This document shows, piece after piece, positions 1 to 7,071 of a DNA stretch of 18,502 nt. Source of the DNA: Erysipelotrichaceae bacterium (lineage in GTDB: Bacteria; Bacillota_I; Bacilli_A; Erysipelotrichales; Erysipelotrichaceae); assembly GCA_027449005.1 (NCBI GenBank), contig DAIDML010000029.1:1-18502 (forward strand), read 5' to 3'. The notes below the pieces were generated by a model, which was given only the letters and a program-made list of their open reading frames with translations, was not told the DNA's origin and did no database searches. Each line of letters starts with the position of its first letter. The first letter of the stretch is position 1. Both the position numbers and the translations under genes were made by a program.

Positions 1-8
1 TGATTTAG

Positions 9-29
9 AATTATTGTAAAACAATAATT
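9..29. promoter_or_regulatory. 9-bp inverted repeat before the membrane-protein/XRE operon
   Basis: Arms AATTATTGT and ACAATAATT are perfectly complementary around an AAA centre, ending directly before the GGAGG ribosome site (30-34) of the first gene. The position and the XRE regulator encoded in the same operon suggest an autoregulatory operator; this is inference. Sequence further upstream, including any -35/-10, lies outside the window. Confidence 0.4.
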
Positions 30-38
30 GGAGGTTCT

Positions 39-956
39 ATGAGTCGTCTCTATAACACCATCATCATCACGGCTTTGATACTCGGTTTTTCATTATTATG
101 GTTTGAGGGATCAAACCTAAACACACTTTTAATTCAAATCATCAGTTTTCCACTTGCTTTCATCGTCTCTTCACTAAGAACTCTATCTTTAATGAATCCA
201 CTTCTTAACATCCTTGCATGGATCATCTTTCTATTCATTGGAAGCATTCCTCTTTTGGTTGTTTATCGCATTAAGACACTTTCATTATCAGTAAAACTAA
301 CACTCATCGTTTTAAGTGCCTTTACCTTTTTCAGCGTTTATGGTCTACTTAATTACTCGTTTGTTAAAACACTGATGAGCTGGAGTGAACTAGAACCTGT
401 GATGATGTTCATGATTAGTTTAATCATGTTTGGACTCATTGGACTTGTGGCTTTATTAAAAGTATCTCCTCAATTCAAAAATCCTGTAACTAGCTTCAAG
501 CTTCTACAAGGAATCAGTCTAATCAGTGCTGCCTTCCTTGCATCAACACTCTTCCTTCCTTATCAAGAACTCATTAACACATGGAGTAGTTCCATGGATC
601 AATTCTTTGTGTTTTATCAGCTTGTATTCAACTCCTTTATGGCATGTTTAATGCTACTGATTCTTAAGCATATCATTCACCTGCTTGAGATCATTCAAGG
701 TAAGACATTCTCTGCTGAATGCATAAAACCTCTTCAATCCCTGCAATCAACTTCGATCTTGCTTTTCTTCTCAGCATTAGGAGGTCCACTACTCATTGGA
801 ATTCTCAACTTGATTTTCTTTCATTCTCTAAGCCATGTCAGTGTATCTTTGGATGTCCCTTGGTTTGAAATGATCTTCGCATTACTCATCAATGCCCTAT
901 CTTCAATCTTGTTTACAGGCATCAAAACCACAGAAGAAAATGAAGGATTCATCTGA
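39..956 (+). CDS. DUF2975-like multi-pass membrane protein
   Basis: This is an integral membrane protein of 305 residues with about eight hydrophobic segments and no soluble domain. The C-terminal half (roughly residues 150-300) has the layout of the DUF2975 family: four helices with a polar GKTFSAEC-type loop between the second and third. DUF2975 proteins are usually only about 160 residues, so this one is roughly double length, with an extra N-terminal set of helices. The start is fixed by GGAGG five bases upstream of the ATG. Its TGA overlaps the ATG of the next gene, a YozG-like XRE regulator, which is the classic DUF2975-YozG pairing. Biochemical function is unknown; a sensing or signalling partner of the regulator is an inference. 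Confidence 0.65.
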   Translation: MSRLYNTIIITALILGFSLLWFEGSNLNTLLIQIISFPLAFIVSSLRTLSLMNPLLNILAWIIFLFIGSIPLLVVYRIKTLSLSVKLTLIVLSAFTFFSVYGLLNYSFVKTLMSWSELEPVMMFMISLIMFGLIGLVALLKVSPQFKNPVTSFKLLQGISLISAAFLASTLFLPYQELINTWSSSMDQFFVFYQLVFNSFMACLMLLILKHIIHLLEIIQGKTFSAECIKPLQSLQSTSILLFFSALGGPLLIGILNLIFFHSLSHVSVSLDVPWFEMIFALLINALSSILFTGIKTTEENEGFI

Positions 957-1189
957 TGGGTATAAGAGTCAATCTAGATGATCGATTGAAATCCATGGGC
1001 ATGAGCAGTAAACAGTTATGTGAAAAGGTAGGCATCACTGAAGCAAACATGTCTCTTTTAAGAACAGGGCAGGTCAAAGGTATTCGCTTTGCGACACTGA
1101 ATCGAATTTGTTTTTATTTAGAATGTCAGGTAGGAGATTTACTCTCATTTGATGGCGAACTCAACAAGGAGAACGATGATGAAAATTAA
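956..1189 (+). CDS. XRE/YozG-like helix-turn-helix regulator
   Basis: This is a single-domain DNA-binding protein of 77 residues. Residues about 5-65 match the Cro/C1 (HTH_26, YozG-like) fold: an LDDRLKSMGMSSKQLCEKVGI opening, a turn, then a recognition helix near ANMSLLRTGQVKGIRF, and a C-terminal LNRICFYLECQVGDLL helix typical of YozG. It overlaps the preceding membrane-protein gene at TGATG, so the two are translationally coupled. The lipoprotein gene starts inside its last codons. It probably controls its own operon through the inverted repeat at 9-29, which is inferred from position only. Confidence 0.85.
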   Translation: MGIRVNLDDRLKSMGMSSKQLCEKVGITEANMSLLRTGQVKGIRFATLNRICFYLECQVGDLLSFDGELNKENDDEN

Positions 1190-1976
1190 ACAATACTTAC
1201 TCACCTTCTTACTTATTAGCTTAAGTGGATGTGCACTAGCTAAATCTGAAGCTCCCCTCTTAAGTCAGGAAAATGATCCAACACCGGTTGGAATATATGT
1301 TGTTATGAAACAAGATTTATTTAATAATGATCCTCCCTTTAATATTAATGACAGCAGTCAAACATACTATATTCAAGATATACACATTGGCGAAAACAAC
1401 GAGTCCTATAGTTCTTCAAAAATATCTGGAAATTTTTTCGAACCTCACACAAGCATCAATGTAAGTGAAGATGAAGATTCAACTGTGTTTAATGCTTCAC
1501 TTCCTGTGTTTTCAAATATGCCTCAAATGGCTAGATTCTATACCATTTATAAAGATAAGAATGATCAATATTATACTGAGCAAAGCAACTCATATCATTT
1601 TCAATATGGTGGTGGTGTGAAACATGAATATTCCACCACAGAAACACTCAATGGTGTTTCAAAGAAAAAAGCCATTGTCTTTGATATCGCATTAAAAGCA
1701 TATGATCCTTTGCAATCACTGCAACTTATTATGATGAATGAACAGTATGAAGTCATTGATACTCTAGTTATCAAAGAGGAATCAGATATTCCAATAGGTG
1801 AAGACATTGCATACGTCTTAATTGAAGAGGTGAGACTAAACATTGAAAACAAGACAGTGAAAACATTAACCATGGTTGATGCAAACCAAATCAAAGACAC
1901 ACCTTACTATTACACCATCATTACTGCTCCAGATTATCCACGAGGCATGGTGATTGGATTAAGGTTGTTTAAGTAA
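1179..1976 (+). CDS. Putative secreted lipoprotein, unrecognised family
   Basis: The protein begins MKIKQYLLTF and carries a lipobox LISLSGC near residues 12-18, so it should be processed by signal peptidase II and anchored to the outer membrane face through Cys18. The remaining about 245 residues are polar and rich in Asn, Asp, Ser and Tyr, without repeats or catalytic motifs I can name. AAGGAG at 1166-1171 lies 7 bases before this ATG; an ATG one codon earlier (1176) is also possible. It overlaps the end of the XRE gene, making it the third gene of one operon, and is followed by a hairpin terminator. I do not recognise the family. A surface partner of the upstream DUF2975-like protein is possible but unsupported. 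Confidence 0.75.
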   Translation: MKIKQYLLTFLLISLSGCALAKSEAPLLSQENDPTPVGIYVVMKQDLFNNDPPFNINDSSQTYYIQDIHIGENNESYSSSKISGNFFEPHTSINVSEDEDSTVFNASLPVFSNMPQMARFYTIYKDKNDQYYTEQSNSYHFQYGGGVKHEYSTTETLNGVSKKKAIVFDIALKAYDPLQSLQLIMMNEQYEVIDTLVIKEESDIPIGEDIAYVLIEEVRLNIENKTVKTLTMVDANQIKDTPYYYTIITAPDYPRGMVIGLRLFK

Positions 1977-1981
1977 TTAAA

Positions 1982-2027
1982 AAAACTAATCGTGCACATC
2001 CATTCATGGTTATACACGATTAGTTTT
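1982..2027. terminator. Bidirectional Rho-independent terminator
   Basis: A perfect 13-bp stem (AAAACTAATCGTG paired with CACGATTAGTTTT) encloses a 20-base loop and starts 5 bases after the lipoprotein stop codon. The plus strand continues with TTTTCTTTTCC, and the A-run on the other side gives a U-tract in the minus direction. It separates the plus-strand operon from the minus-strand genes. Confidence 0.85.
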
Positions 2028-2305
2028 CTTTTCCTTGCATGGACCTTCAACCATCCCAAAGATTGAACAATTGTAATTTCGAATATCGTCGTACTTAAGA
2101 AACTGAATATTGTCTTTAGTCAAAGTGTTAAACTCTCCTTTAAACAAGTAGAGGAAGGTGTAGCTCTGGTATACCTTCATAACACTGATAATCTCTTTTG
2201 GTGTTGGATGGTTTTCACCAAGCAAAAGAAAACGTTGATGATCGTATTGTTCATTACACTTGGTATGTCTTTTTGATCAGTTAGAATCGCAAAGTATCGT
2301 TTCAT
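2010..2305 (-). pseudogene. Frameshifted small gene (about 98-residue reconstructed product)
   Basis: An ATG at 2305 opens MKRYFAILTDQK, preceded by AAGGAG twelve bases upstream. This frame stops at 2177. The adjacent -1 frame is open from just after a TGA at 2277-2279 through to 2010 and reads like coding sequence (KCNEQYDHQRFLLLGENHP, then PTPKEIISVMKVYQSY). Adding one A to the A5 run (T5 on the plus strand at 2270-2274) joins both frames into a continuous protein of about 98 residues. The simplest reading is a pseudogene or sequencing indel. Programmed -1 frameshifting is less likely, since the local TCAAAAA is not a canonical slippery heptamer. I do not recognise the family. The 3' end runs into the bidirectional terminator. 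Confidence 0.5.
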
Positions 2306-2415
2306 GGCTTGATGTTACTCCTTGTTTGATGCAATCGTATCATTTTAAATCTTAAAATCAACAAGAAAGCTTACATACACCCAACAATCATGATGGATAA
2401 TCAACACTCAAATAA

Positions 2416-2439
2416 AAACACCTTCTTACGAAGATGCTT
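2416..2439 (-). terminator. Terminator after glycerate kinase
   Basis: On the minus strand AAGCATCTTC pairs with GAAGGTGTTT (ten pairs including G-U wobbles) around a GTAA loop, followed by a T-rich tail. It begins at the stop codon of the glycerate kinase gene, closing the gntP-type/glycerate kinase transcript. Confidence 0.8.
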
Positions 2440-3568
2440 ATTTCATTATTGATAGTAATCTAACCACATTATCCATACTTAATTGAAGGTTTTCATACGC
2501 ATGGTTTTTCGCAACACTGAAGTCAACAGGTTGAGGATTGATACTAAAGATGGCACTAATGCCTTGATGATACACCTCATCAATACCTTCTCCAATAGCT
2601 CCTACCATCGCAATGACTGGAATGTGTTGTTTCAACGCTCTTCGCCCTACTCCAACTGGAACTTTACCTCGAAGAGTTTGTGAATCAATTTTTCCTTCAC
2701 CTGTAAATATGCAATCTGCCCCTTGAATCAACTCATCGAATTTAACCACATCTAAGATGGTTTCTATTCCCATTTGAAGCATACTCTTAAAGAATGCTAC
2801 CATGCCCGCTCCCATACCACCTGCTGCTCCACCCCCTGATAAGGTAGACACATCCACATGACACCATCTTTCAATCATAGATGAGACATGTCGTAAACCT
2901 TCATCCAATTCAAGCACCATGGAAGGATTAGCTCCTTTTTGTGGCGAGAAAATATGGGCTGCACCATGAATTCCATACAGTGGATTATCAATATCACACA
3001 TGGTGGTTATGCTAATGCCTTCAAGCCTTTTATCAGCCATTGACGTATCAATGCGAACAATGTCTTTGAGTGTTGCTCCAACAGGAATAAAGGTTTCTCC
3101 TTCTTGATTGAAGAACTTGACTCCCAATGCACATGCAGCACCACATCCTGCATCATTTGTTGCTGATCCACCTAAACCAACGATAATACGTTTTGCCCCA
3201 TGATCAATCGCATCCAATATGAGTTCTCCCACTCCATAGGTGGACGTAAGACTTGGATTGAGTCGATCACTTACGAGTGGTAACCCAGCCGCTGAAGCCA
3301 TTTCAATGACCGCAAGATGATCATCAAAGCGACCATAAAACGCATCCATGGTTTCAAAATAAGGATTATGAACTTGGGTAAACACTTTCTCTCCTGGCAT
3401 AGCCGATAAGAAAGCATCCACACTGCCTTCACCTCCATCCGCGACTGGGATTGTTATCACATCACACGTTGGAAAATGATGGTGAATCACTTTTTTCATC
3501 ACCTCACACACGGTGATAGAACTCAATGTTCCTTTATAAGAATCTGGAATACATACTATTTTTTTCAT
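2438..3568 (-). CDS. glxK: Glycerate kinase (GlxK/GarK type-I family)
   Basis: Phosphorylates D-glycerate with ATP; family members of this type generally give 2-phosphoglycerate, feeding lower glycolysis in the cytoplasm. The 376-residue length is typical. Family hallmarks are PDSYKGTLSS (residues 8-17), VADGGEGSVDAF (42-53), a glycine-rich GLGGSATNDAGCGAA segment near 131-145, and FTGEGKIDSQTLRGKVPVGV near residues 288-307. GAGGGG precedes the ATG by about 4 bases. It lies 34 bases downstream of a GntP-family permease and ends in a strong terminator, so the two form an operon for glycerate uptake and activation. The 2- versus 3-phosphoglycerate product cannot be decided from sequence alone. 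Confidence 0.93.
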   Translation of the reverse strand: MKKIVCIPDSYKGTLSSITVCEVMKKVIHHHFPTCDVITIPVADGGEGSVDAFLSAMPGEKVFTQVHNPYFETMDAFYGRFDDHLAVIEMASAAGLPLVSDRLNPSLTSTYGVGELILDAIDHGAKRIIVGLGGSATNDAGCGAACALGVKFFNQEGETFIPVGATLKDIVRIDTSMADKRLEGISITTMCDIDNPLYGIHGAAHIFSPQKGANPSMVLELDEGLRHVSSMIERWCHVDVSTLSGGGAAGGMGAGMVAFFKSMLQMGIETILDVVKFDELIQGADCIFTGEGKIDSQTLRGKVPVGVGRRALKQHIPVIAMVGAIGEGIDEVYHQGISAIFSINPQPVDFSVAKNHAYENLQLSMDNVVRLLSIMK

Positions 3569-3602
3569 ACATCCCCTCTCACCGTGTGGAAGTCACGACA
3601 TC

Positions 3603-5012
3603 CTAGAATATTAATGATAATGCGAAAATAGAAATCATAGCAGCAATACCCATAACAAGGGTAACTGCTGTTTGAGTTAAGTAACCTTCTTCAGCTTTCA
3701 TTTGACCAAAGTTAGTAACTACCCAGAAGTAACTATCATTCGCATGAGAAACAGTCATTGAACCTGCACCAATGGCCATAACTGCTAATGCAGCAAGCAC
3801 TGGAGTATTAAGACCTAATGCAACCATAAGAGAATCGGATGCGGCATAACTACCTAAGATACCTGCAGTCGTTACAATTGCCACAGTGGATGACCCTTGA
3901 GCTGTTTTTAAAATCGCAGAAATAAGGAACGGGAAGAAGATACCAACCCCTGCAATCACGGTTGCATTGGCACGAATGTATTCGACAAATCCTGCAGAAG
4001 CAATAACACGACCCAAGACACCACCTGCTGCAGTCACAAACAAGATCGGACCAACAATCTTTAATGTATCATTGGTTAAACCATTGAATTCATCTTTCTT
4101 ACCACTTGCAAAAAGAAGAACAATTCCAAAAAGTAATCCTACCGTTAAAGCTAAGACTGGGTTTCCTAAGAAACGAATGATGGTCACAAGTTGACCACTC
4201 ATCTTGAATGCAACAACGATTGAGCTTAATGCCATTAAGAATATCGGAAGGACAATCGGTGCTAAAGCATTGAATCCACTTGGAAGTTTGCCATATTCCG
4301 CTACCAATTGATCATAGGTACTACTGACTAAACTATCATCTTCATCTTCAACTGTTTTGACTTTTTTACCAATGTATAAAGCATAGAAGTAAGCAGCAAT
4401 TAAAGCTGGTATAGAAACAAGTGCACCCATACCCATAACAAGAATTAAGTTATCTGCAAGACCAGCAGATCCTGCAGCCGCGATTGGACCTGGTGTAGGA
4501 GGAATTAACACGTGTGAAGCATATAAACCTGCTGATAATGCAACCGTCATTGCGACACTGGATGCTTGTGTTTTACGACGTAAGGCTTTACGAATTGGAT
4601 CTAAAATGACAAACCCAGAATCACAAAACACAGGAATAGAAACAATCCATCCCATGATCATGATTGCGAGTTCAGGATTCTTTTTACCCACTACTTTAAC
4701 AACCAAGTCAGCTAATTTAATGGCTGCTCCTGTACGCTCTAATAATGTTCCTACTAGTGCTCCTAAAATAATCACAATCCCAATACTTGAGAATGTTCCG
4801 CTAAACCCTGCCCCAATAATGGTAGCAATCCCCTGTTTAGCAGGTGTTGTCTCTGTCGCAGCAATGTCAATAAGAGGTAATCCTACAACAATGGCTAAAA
4901 CTAAAGAGGTTCCCATAATGGCTAAGAATGGGTGAAGCTTGAATTTCGAAATGGCTACAATCATAACAGCAATAGCAATAACGAAGGTGACGATCAATGG
5001 TAATCCGCTCAT
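3603..5012 (-). CDS. GntP-family permease, probably for glycerate
   Basis: This is an integral membrane proton symporter of the gluconate/GntP family: 469 residues, about 12-14 hydrophobic segments, with the family-type opening PLIVTFVIAIAVMIVAI and conserved LIPPTPGPIAAAG and HANDSYFWVVTNFG segments. The start is set by AAGGAG at 5018-5023. Family members carry gluconate or related sugar acids. Here the glycerate kinase immediately downstream and a CdaR-type regulator upstream make D-glycerate the likely substrate, which is an inference from context. Its promoter has a good -10 but a poor -35 and is overlapped by an inverted repeat, pointing to activator control. No gene symbol is given because the substrate is unproven. 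Confidence 0.9.
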   Translation of the reverse strand: MSGLPLIVTFVIAIAVMIVAISKFKLHPFLAIMGTSLVLAIVVGLPLIDIAATETTPAKQGIATIIGAGFSGTFSSIGIVIILGALVGTLLERTGAAIKLADLVVKVVGKKNPELAIMIMGWIVSIPVFCDSGFVILDPIRKALRRKTQASSVAMTVALSAGLYASHVLIPPTPGPIAAAGSAGLADNLILVMGMGALVSIPALIAAYFYALYIGKKVKTVEDEDDSLVSSTYDQLVAEYGKLPSGFNALAPIVLPIFLMALSSIVVAFKMSGQLVTIIRFLGNPVLALTVGLLFGIVLLFASGKKDEFNGLTNDTLKIVGPILFVTAAGGVLGRVIASAGFVEYIRANATVIAGVGIFFPFLISAILKTAQGSSTVAIVTTAGILGSYAASDSLMVALGLNTPVLAALAVMAIGAGSMTVSHANDSYFWVVTNFGQMKAEEGYLTQTAVTLVMGIAAMISIFALSLIF

Positions 5013-5026
5013 ACTTTCTCCTTCAA

Positions 5027-5041
5027 AACACCTAAGGTGTT
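5027..5041. promoter_or_regulatory. 15-base palindrome in the permease 5' leader
   Basis: AACACCT and AGGTGTT flank a single A, between the -10 (5053-5058) and the ribosome site (5018-5023) of the permease gene. It could be a repressor operator downstream of the start point or a small mRNA hairpin next to the ribosome site. It is unlike the repeat at 5067-5108, so a second regulator is possible. Confidence 0.35.
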
Positions 5042-5052
5042 CACTTTATTTC

Positions 5053-5108
5053 ATTATAAAAAATGAATGCGCTTACTTCTATAGTACTTAAACCAATTGT
5101 AAGCGCAT
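5053..5108 (-). promoter_or_regulatory. Permease/glycerate kinase promoter with inverted-repeat operator candidate
   Basis: A perfect TATAAT (-10) occupies 5053-5058 on the minus strand, but the hexamer 17 bases upstream (TAGAAG) is a poor -35. A perfect 10-bp inverted repeat, ATGCGCTTAC at 5067-5076 and GTAAGCGCAT at 5099-5108, has half-site centres 32 bp apart, about three helical turns. The weak -35 and the spaced half-sites fit binding by a dimeric activator, most simply the CdaR-type protein encoded directly upstream. The assignment of regulator to site is inference. Confidence 0.6.
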
Positions 5109-5128
5109 ATATTTGTCTTATAAAACAA

Positions 5129-5148
5129 AACAAGGGAATTCCCTTGTT
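5129..5148 (-). terminator. Terminator after the CdaR-type regulator
   Basis: A 20-base perfect palindrome (AACAAGGG, centre AATT, CCCTTGTT) lies 9 bases after the regulator stop codon and is followed on the minus strand by TTGTTTTAT. It is best read as an intrinsic terminator with a tight loop. A dual role as an operator cannot be excluded because it lies only about 20 bases from the inverted repeat of the permease promoter. Confidence 0.65.
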
Positions 5149-5157
5149 GAGTCATAG

Positions 5158-6294
5158 CTATAATGATTTAAAGAACACCAATGCTAAGCTATACAATGGT
5201 ATAGCCATGGCATGACGAGGATCGTATCCAGTTAATTCGGTTAGCTTATTTAATTTGTATTGAAGCGTATTTTTATGAATGAACAAATGATGTGATGCAT
5301 GCGTGAGTGAACCATTATGAGCATACAACACATCACACATCTGTAAAGCCTCTTTAATGTCTTCTTGATTCATTCCCTTAAAGAGTTTATCAATGAATTC
5401 TTGTCTTAATGGTGCAGATAGTTCACTCAACAACAACTCTAATTGCAAATCTCGATAACCCATGATGGGTTGAGAAGCCACACTTAATGCTGCATTAAGG
5501 GCTTTTTTAGCTTGAATATAGAAATAATGAGCTTGGGTATAGTCAAAAGTGTGGGCATCAAAGCCAAAACGGATATCCCAATCGTAGGTGTGTTTTATGT
5601 GTTGCCTAACGTGTGAGCAGTGTTGTTTAATGAACTCATCCTTAGCATCCAAAATCATAAAAACATGACGAGTTCCAATTCTTAAAGCATAGGTTTGATG
5701 ATGATCACACATGGCTTTCTTAAGATAACGTGTGGCTTGATCAAGATGAGCTTGTTTGTGTTTCATATCACTGCTTTCTTGATCTACGAAACTCGCCATC
5801 ACAATGCGTCGTGGAAGATGTACACTTATTCCTAGCGAATGAGCTAATTCAATGAAATTAGGTTCATTAATAGTATGGGCATGCATCAGCCAATTTTCTA
5901 GAAAGCGAGAAACCATCTTCTCTTCTTGCGCTTTGGTTTGCTTAATGTGTTCATCACGGATGTACATTTGAGTAAACTTACGTATGATTTCACCGTATTT
6001 CTCAACACGCTCTTTTTCACCAGTGATTCCAATGACCCCAATGATTTCGTCATCCACCACAATAGGTAAGTTGACTCCTTGTTTTGATCCTGGATACTCA
6101 TGATCAGATTCGATGACAATGTAAGGAAGATTTTCTTGGATCAACTTTTTTGCCCCCATGTGAACACTGCCAATGCGTAGTTGATCGGAAGAAGCAATGA
6201 TGACGCCTTCTTTATCAATGAAATTGATATGTTGAGATAAAATGGTACTTAATTCTTCCACCATCTGCATGGCGAATGGCATCGATAGATTCAT
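5158..6294 (-). CDS. CdaR/PucR-type sugar-acid responsive regulator
   Basis: Cytoplasmic transcription regulator of the carbohydrate-diacid (CdaR/SdaR) family. The N-terminal about 135 residues form the diacid-recognition sensor (FIDKEGVIIASSD, PIVVDDEIIGVIGITG); a middle GGDEF-like region follows; the C-terminal PucR-type helix-turn-helix contains NGSLTHASHHLFIHKNTLQY and KLNKLTELTGYDPR. I start at the ATG at 6294 (378 residues): GTGAGG sits 6 bases upstream, and a GTG reading four codons earlier would put the start inside that ribosome site. In E. coli the family activates glycerate/galactarate genes, matching the adjacent permease and glycerate kinase. Its likely target is the inverted repeat at 5067-5108. 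Confidence 0.9.
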   Translation of the reverse strand: MNLSMPFAMQMVEELSTILSQHINFIDKEGVIIASSDQLRIGSVHMGAKKLIQENLPYIVIESDHEYPGSKQGVNLPIVVDDEIIGVIGITGEKERVEKYGEIIRKFTQMYIRDEHIKQTKAQEEKMVSRFLENWLMHAHTINEPNFIELAHSLGISVHLPRRIVMASFVDQESSDMKHKQAHLDQATRYLKKAMCDHHQTYALRIGTRHVFMILDAKDEFIKQHCSHVRQHIKHTYDWDIRFGFDAHTFDYTQAHYFYIQAKKALNAALSVASQPIMGYRDLQLELLLSELSAPLRQEFIDKLFKGMNQEDIKEALQMCDVLYAHNGSLTHASHHLFIHKNTLQYKLNKLTELTGYDPRHAMAIPLYSLALVFFKSL

Positions 6295-6348
6295 GACAAA
6301 CCTCACTTAAATGTTATTAAAATCAATGTACCATAAAATTGAAAAGAA

Positions 6349-6368
6349 AACATCCATGATTGGATGTT
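6349..6368 (-). terminator. Terminator closing the MFS-DUF6671-purH-UPF0316 run
   Basis: On the minus strand AACATCCA and TGGATGTT form an 8-bp stem around ATCA, followed by TTCTTTTC, 10 bases after the UPF0316 stop codon. The regulator promoter must lie in the short gap between this hairpin and 6306; I see only weak candidate boxes there. Confidence 0.8.
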
Positions 6369-6378
6369 CTAATCTTTT

Positions 6379-7014
6379 TCATTTCGTCCCTTGTTTCAGT
6401 CTAAACAACTCTTTCACTTCATCAACGATACGTTTGACTGCTTTTCTCAATCCTTTAACTTTGTCTATTTCAGCTTGAGGACTTGGTTTTTTATTCGTAT
6501 TCTGTTTCTTCATGAGTTGCTCAATGTATCCCCCTTTAAATCGTGTTGGTTCAAAGGAAGTGATAAAAGCATGGGGTTCATAGGACTCTATGAGTTTAAA
6601 TAGCATCTTTTCAGATGAGCGTTTGGTAAGAATATCAAGCATGGTGCGTGTTCCTTCACGACCATCTCCTTGTGTCACTGTGACTCCATAGCCTTGATTT
6701 CTTAGTGTTTGAACCAAGTCATGATTGATGGTTTTAATGTTCACTAAAACAGAACGGTATCCTATCGCAATACGATCTTCGACTTTAATGCCTATCATTA
6801 ATCCTAATGAATATCCTATCGCATACACTAGCATGGCTAATGTTGATTGATCACCCGATAAGACTAATGCTAAACCAAAAACATATATGATGGATTCAAG
6901 AAAACCAAAGAATGCTGTCAGTAAGGTAAGTTTTTTCACCATACTGATGGTTCTTAACGCCAACATGGGTACATAGCAAAGTTGCAGAATTAAGATTAAG
7001 ATGATGTTTCTCAT
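6379..7014 (-). CDS. UPF0316 (YebE-like) DUF2179 membrane protein
   Basis: A 211-residue protein with three N-terminal membrane segments (about residues 2-25, 30-52, 58-78; DUF5698) followed by a cytoplasmic DUF2179 domain (GYGVTVTQGDGREGTRTMLD, then the KGGYIEQL segment). This layout is the UPF0316/YebE family of Bacillota, whose function is unknown; DUF2179 is a small-ligand-type alpha/beta domain. GGAGG precedes the ATG by 6 bases. It follows purH by 57 bases without a recognisable terminator between them, so it is probably co-transcribed. The C-terminal about 35 residues are Lys-rich and likely disordered. Confidence 0.88.
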   Translation of the reverse strand: MRNIILILILQLCYVPMLALRTISMVKKLTLLTAFFGFLESIIYVFGLALVLSGDQSTLAMLVYAIGYSLGLMIGIKVEDRIAIGYRSVLVNIKTINHDLVQTLRNQGYGVTVTQGDGREGTRTMLDILTKRSSEKMLFKLIESYEPHAFITSFEPTRFKGGYIEQLMKKQNTNKKPSPQAEIDKVKGLRKAVKRIVDEVKELFRLKQGTK

Positions 7015-7071
7015 TCACAACCTCCTTGTCTTCCTACTACTCTAACAAAATCTCACCCCTTTTACAAATTC

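Noticed and set aside
2265..2280. Programmed -1 ribosomal frameshift site
   Set aside because: The local TCAAAAA is not a canonical X-XXY-YYZ heptamer and I see no clear stimulatory stem; a plain indel is simpler.
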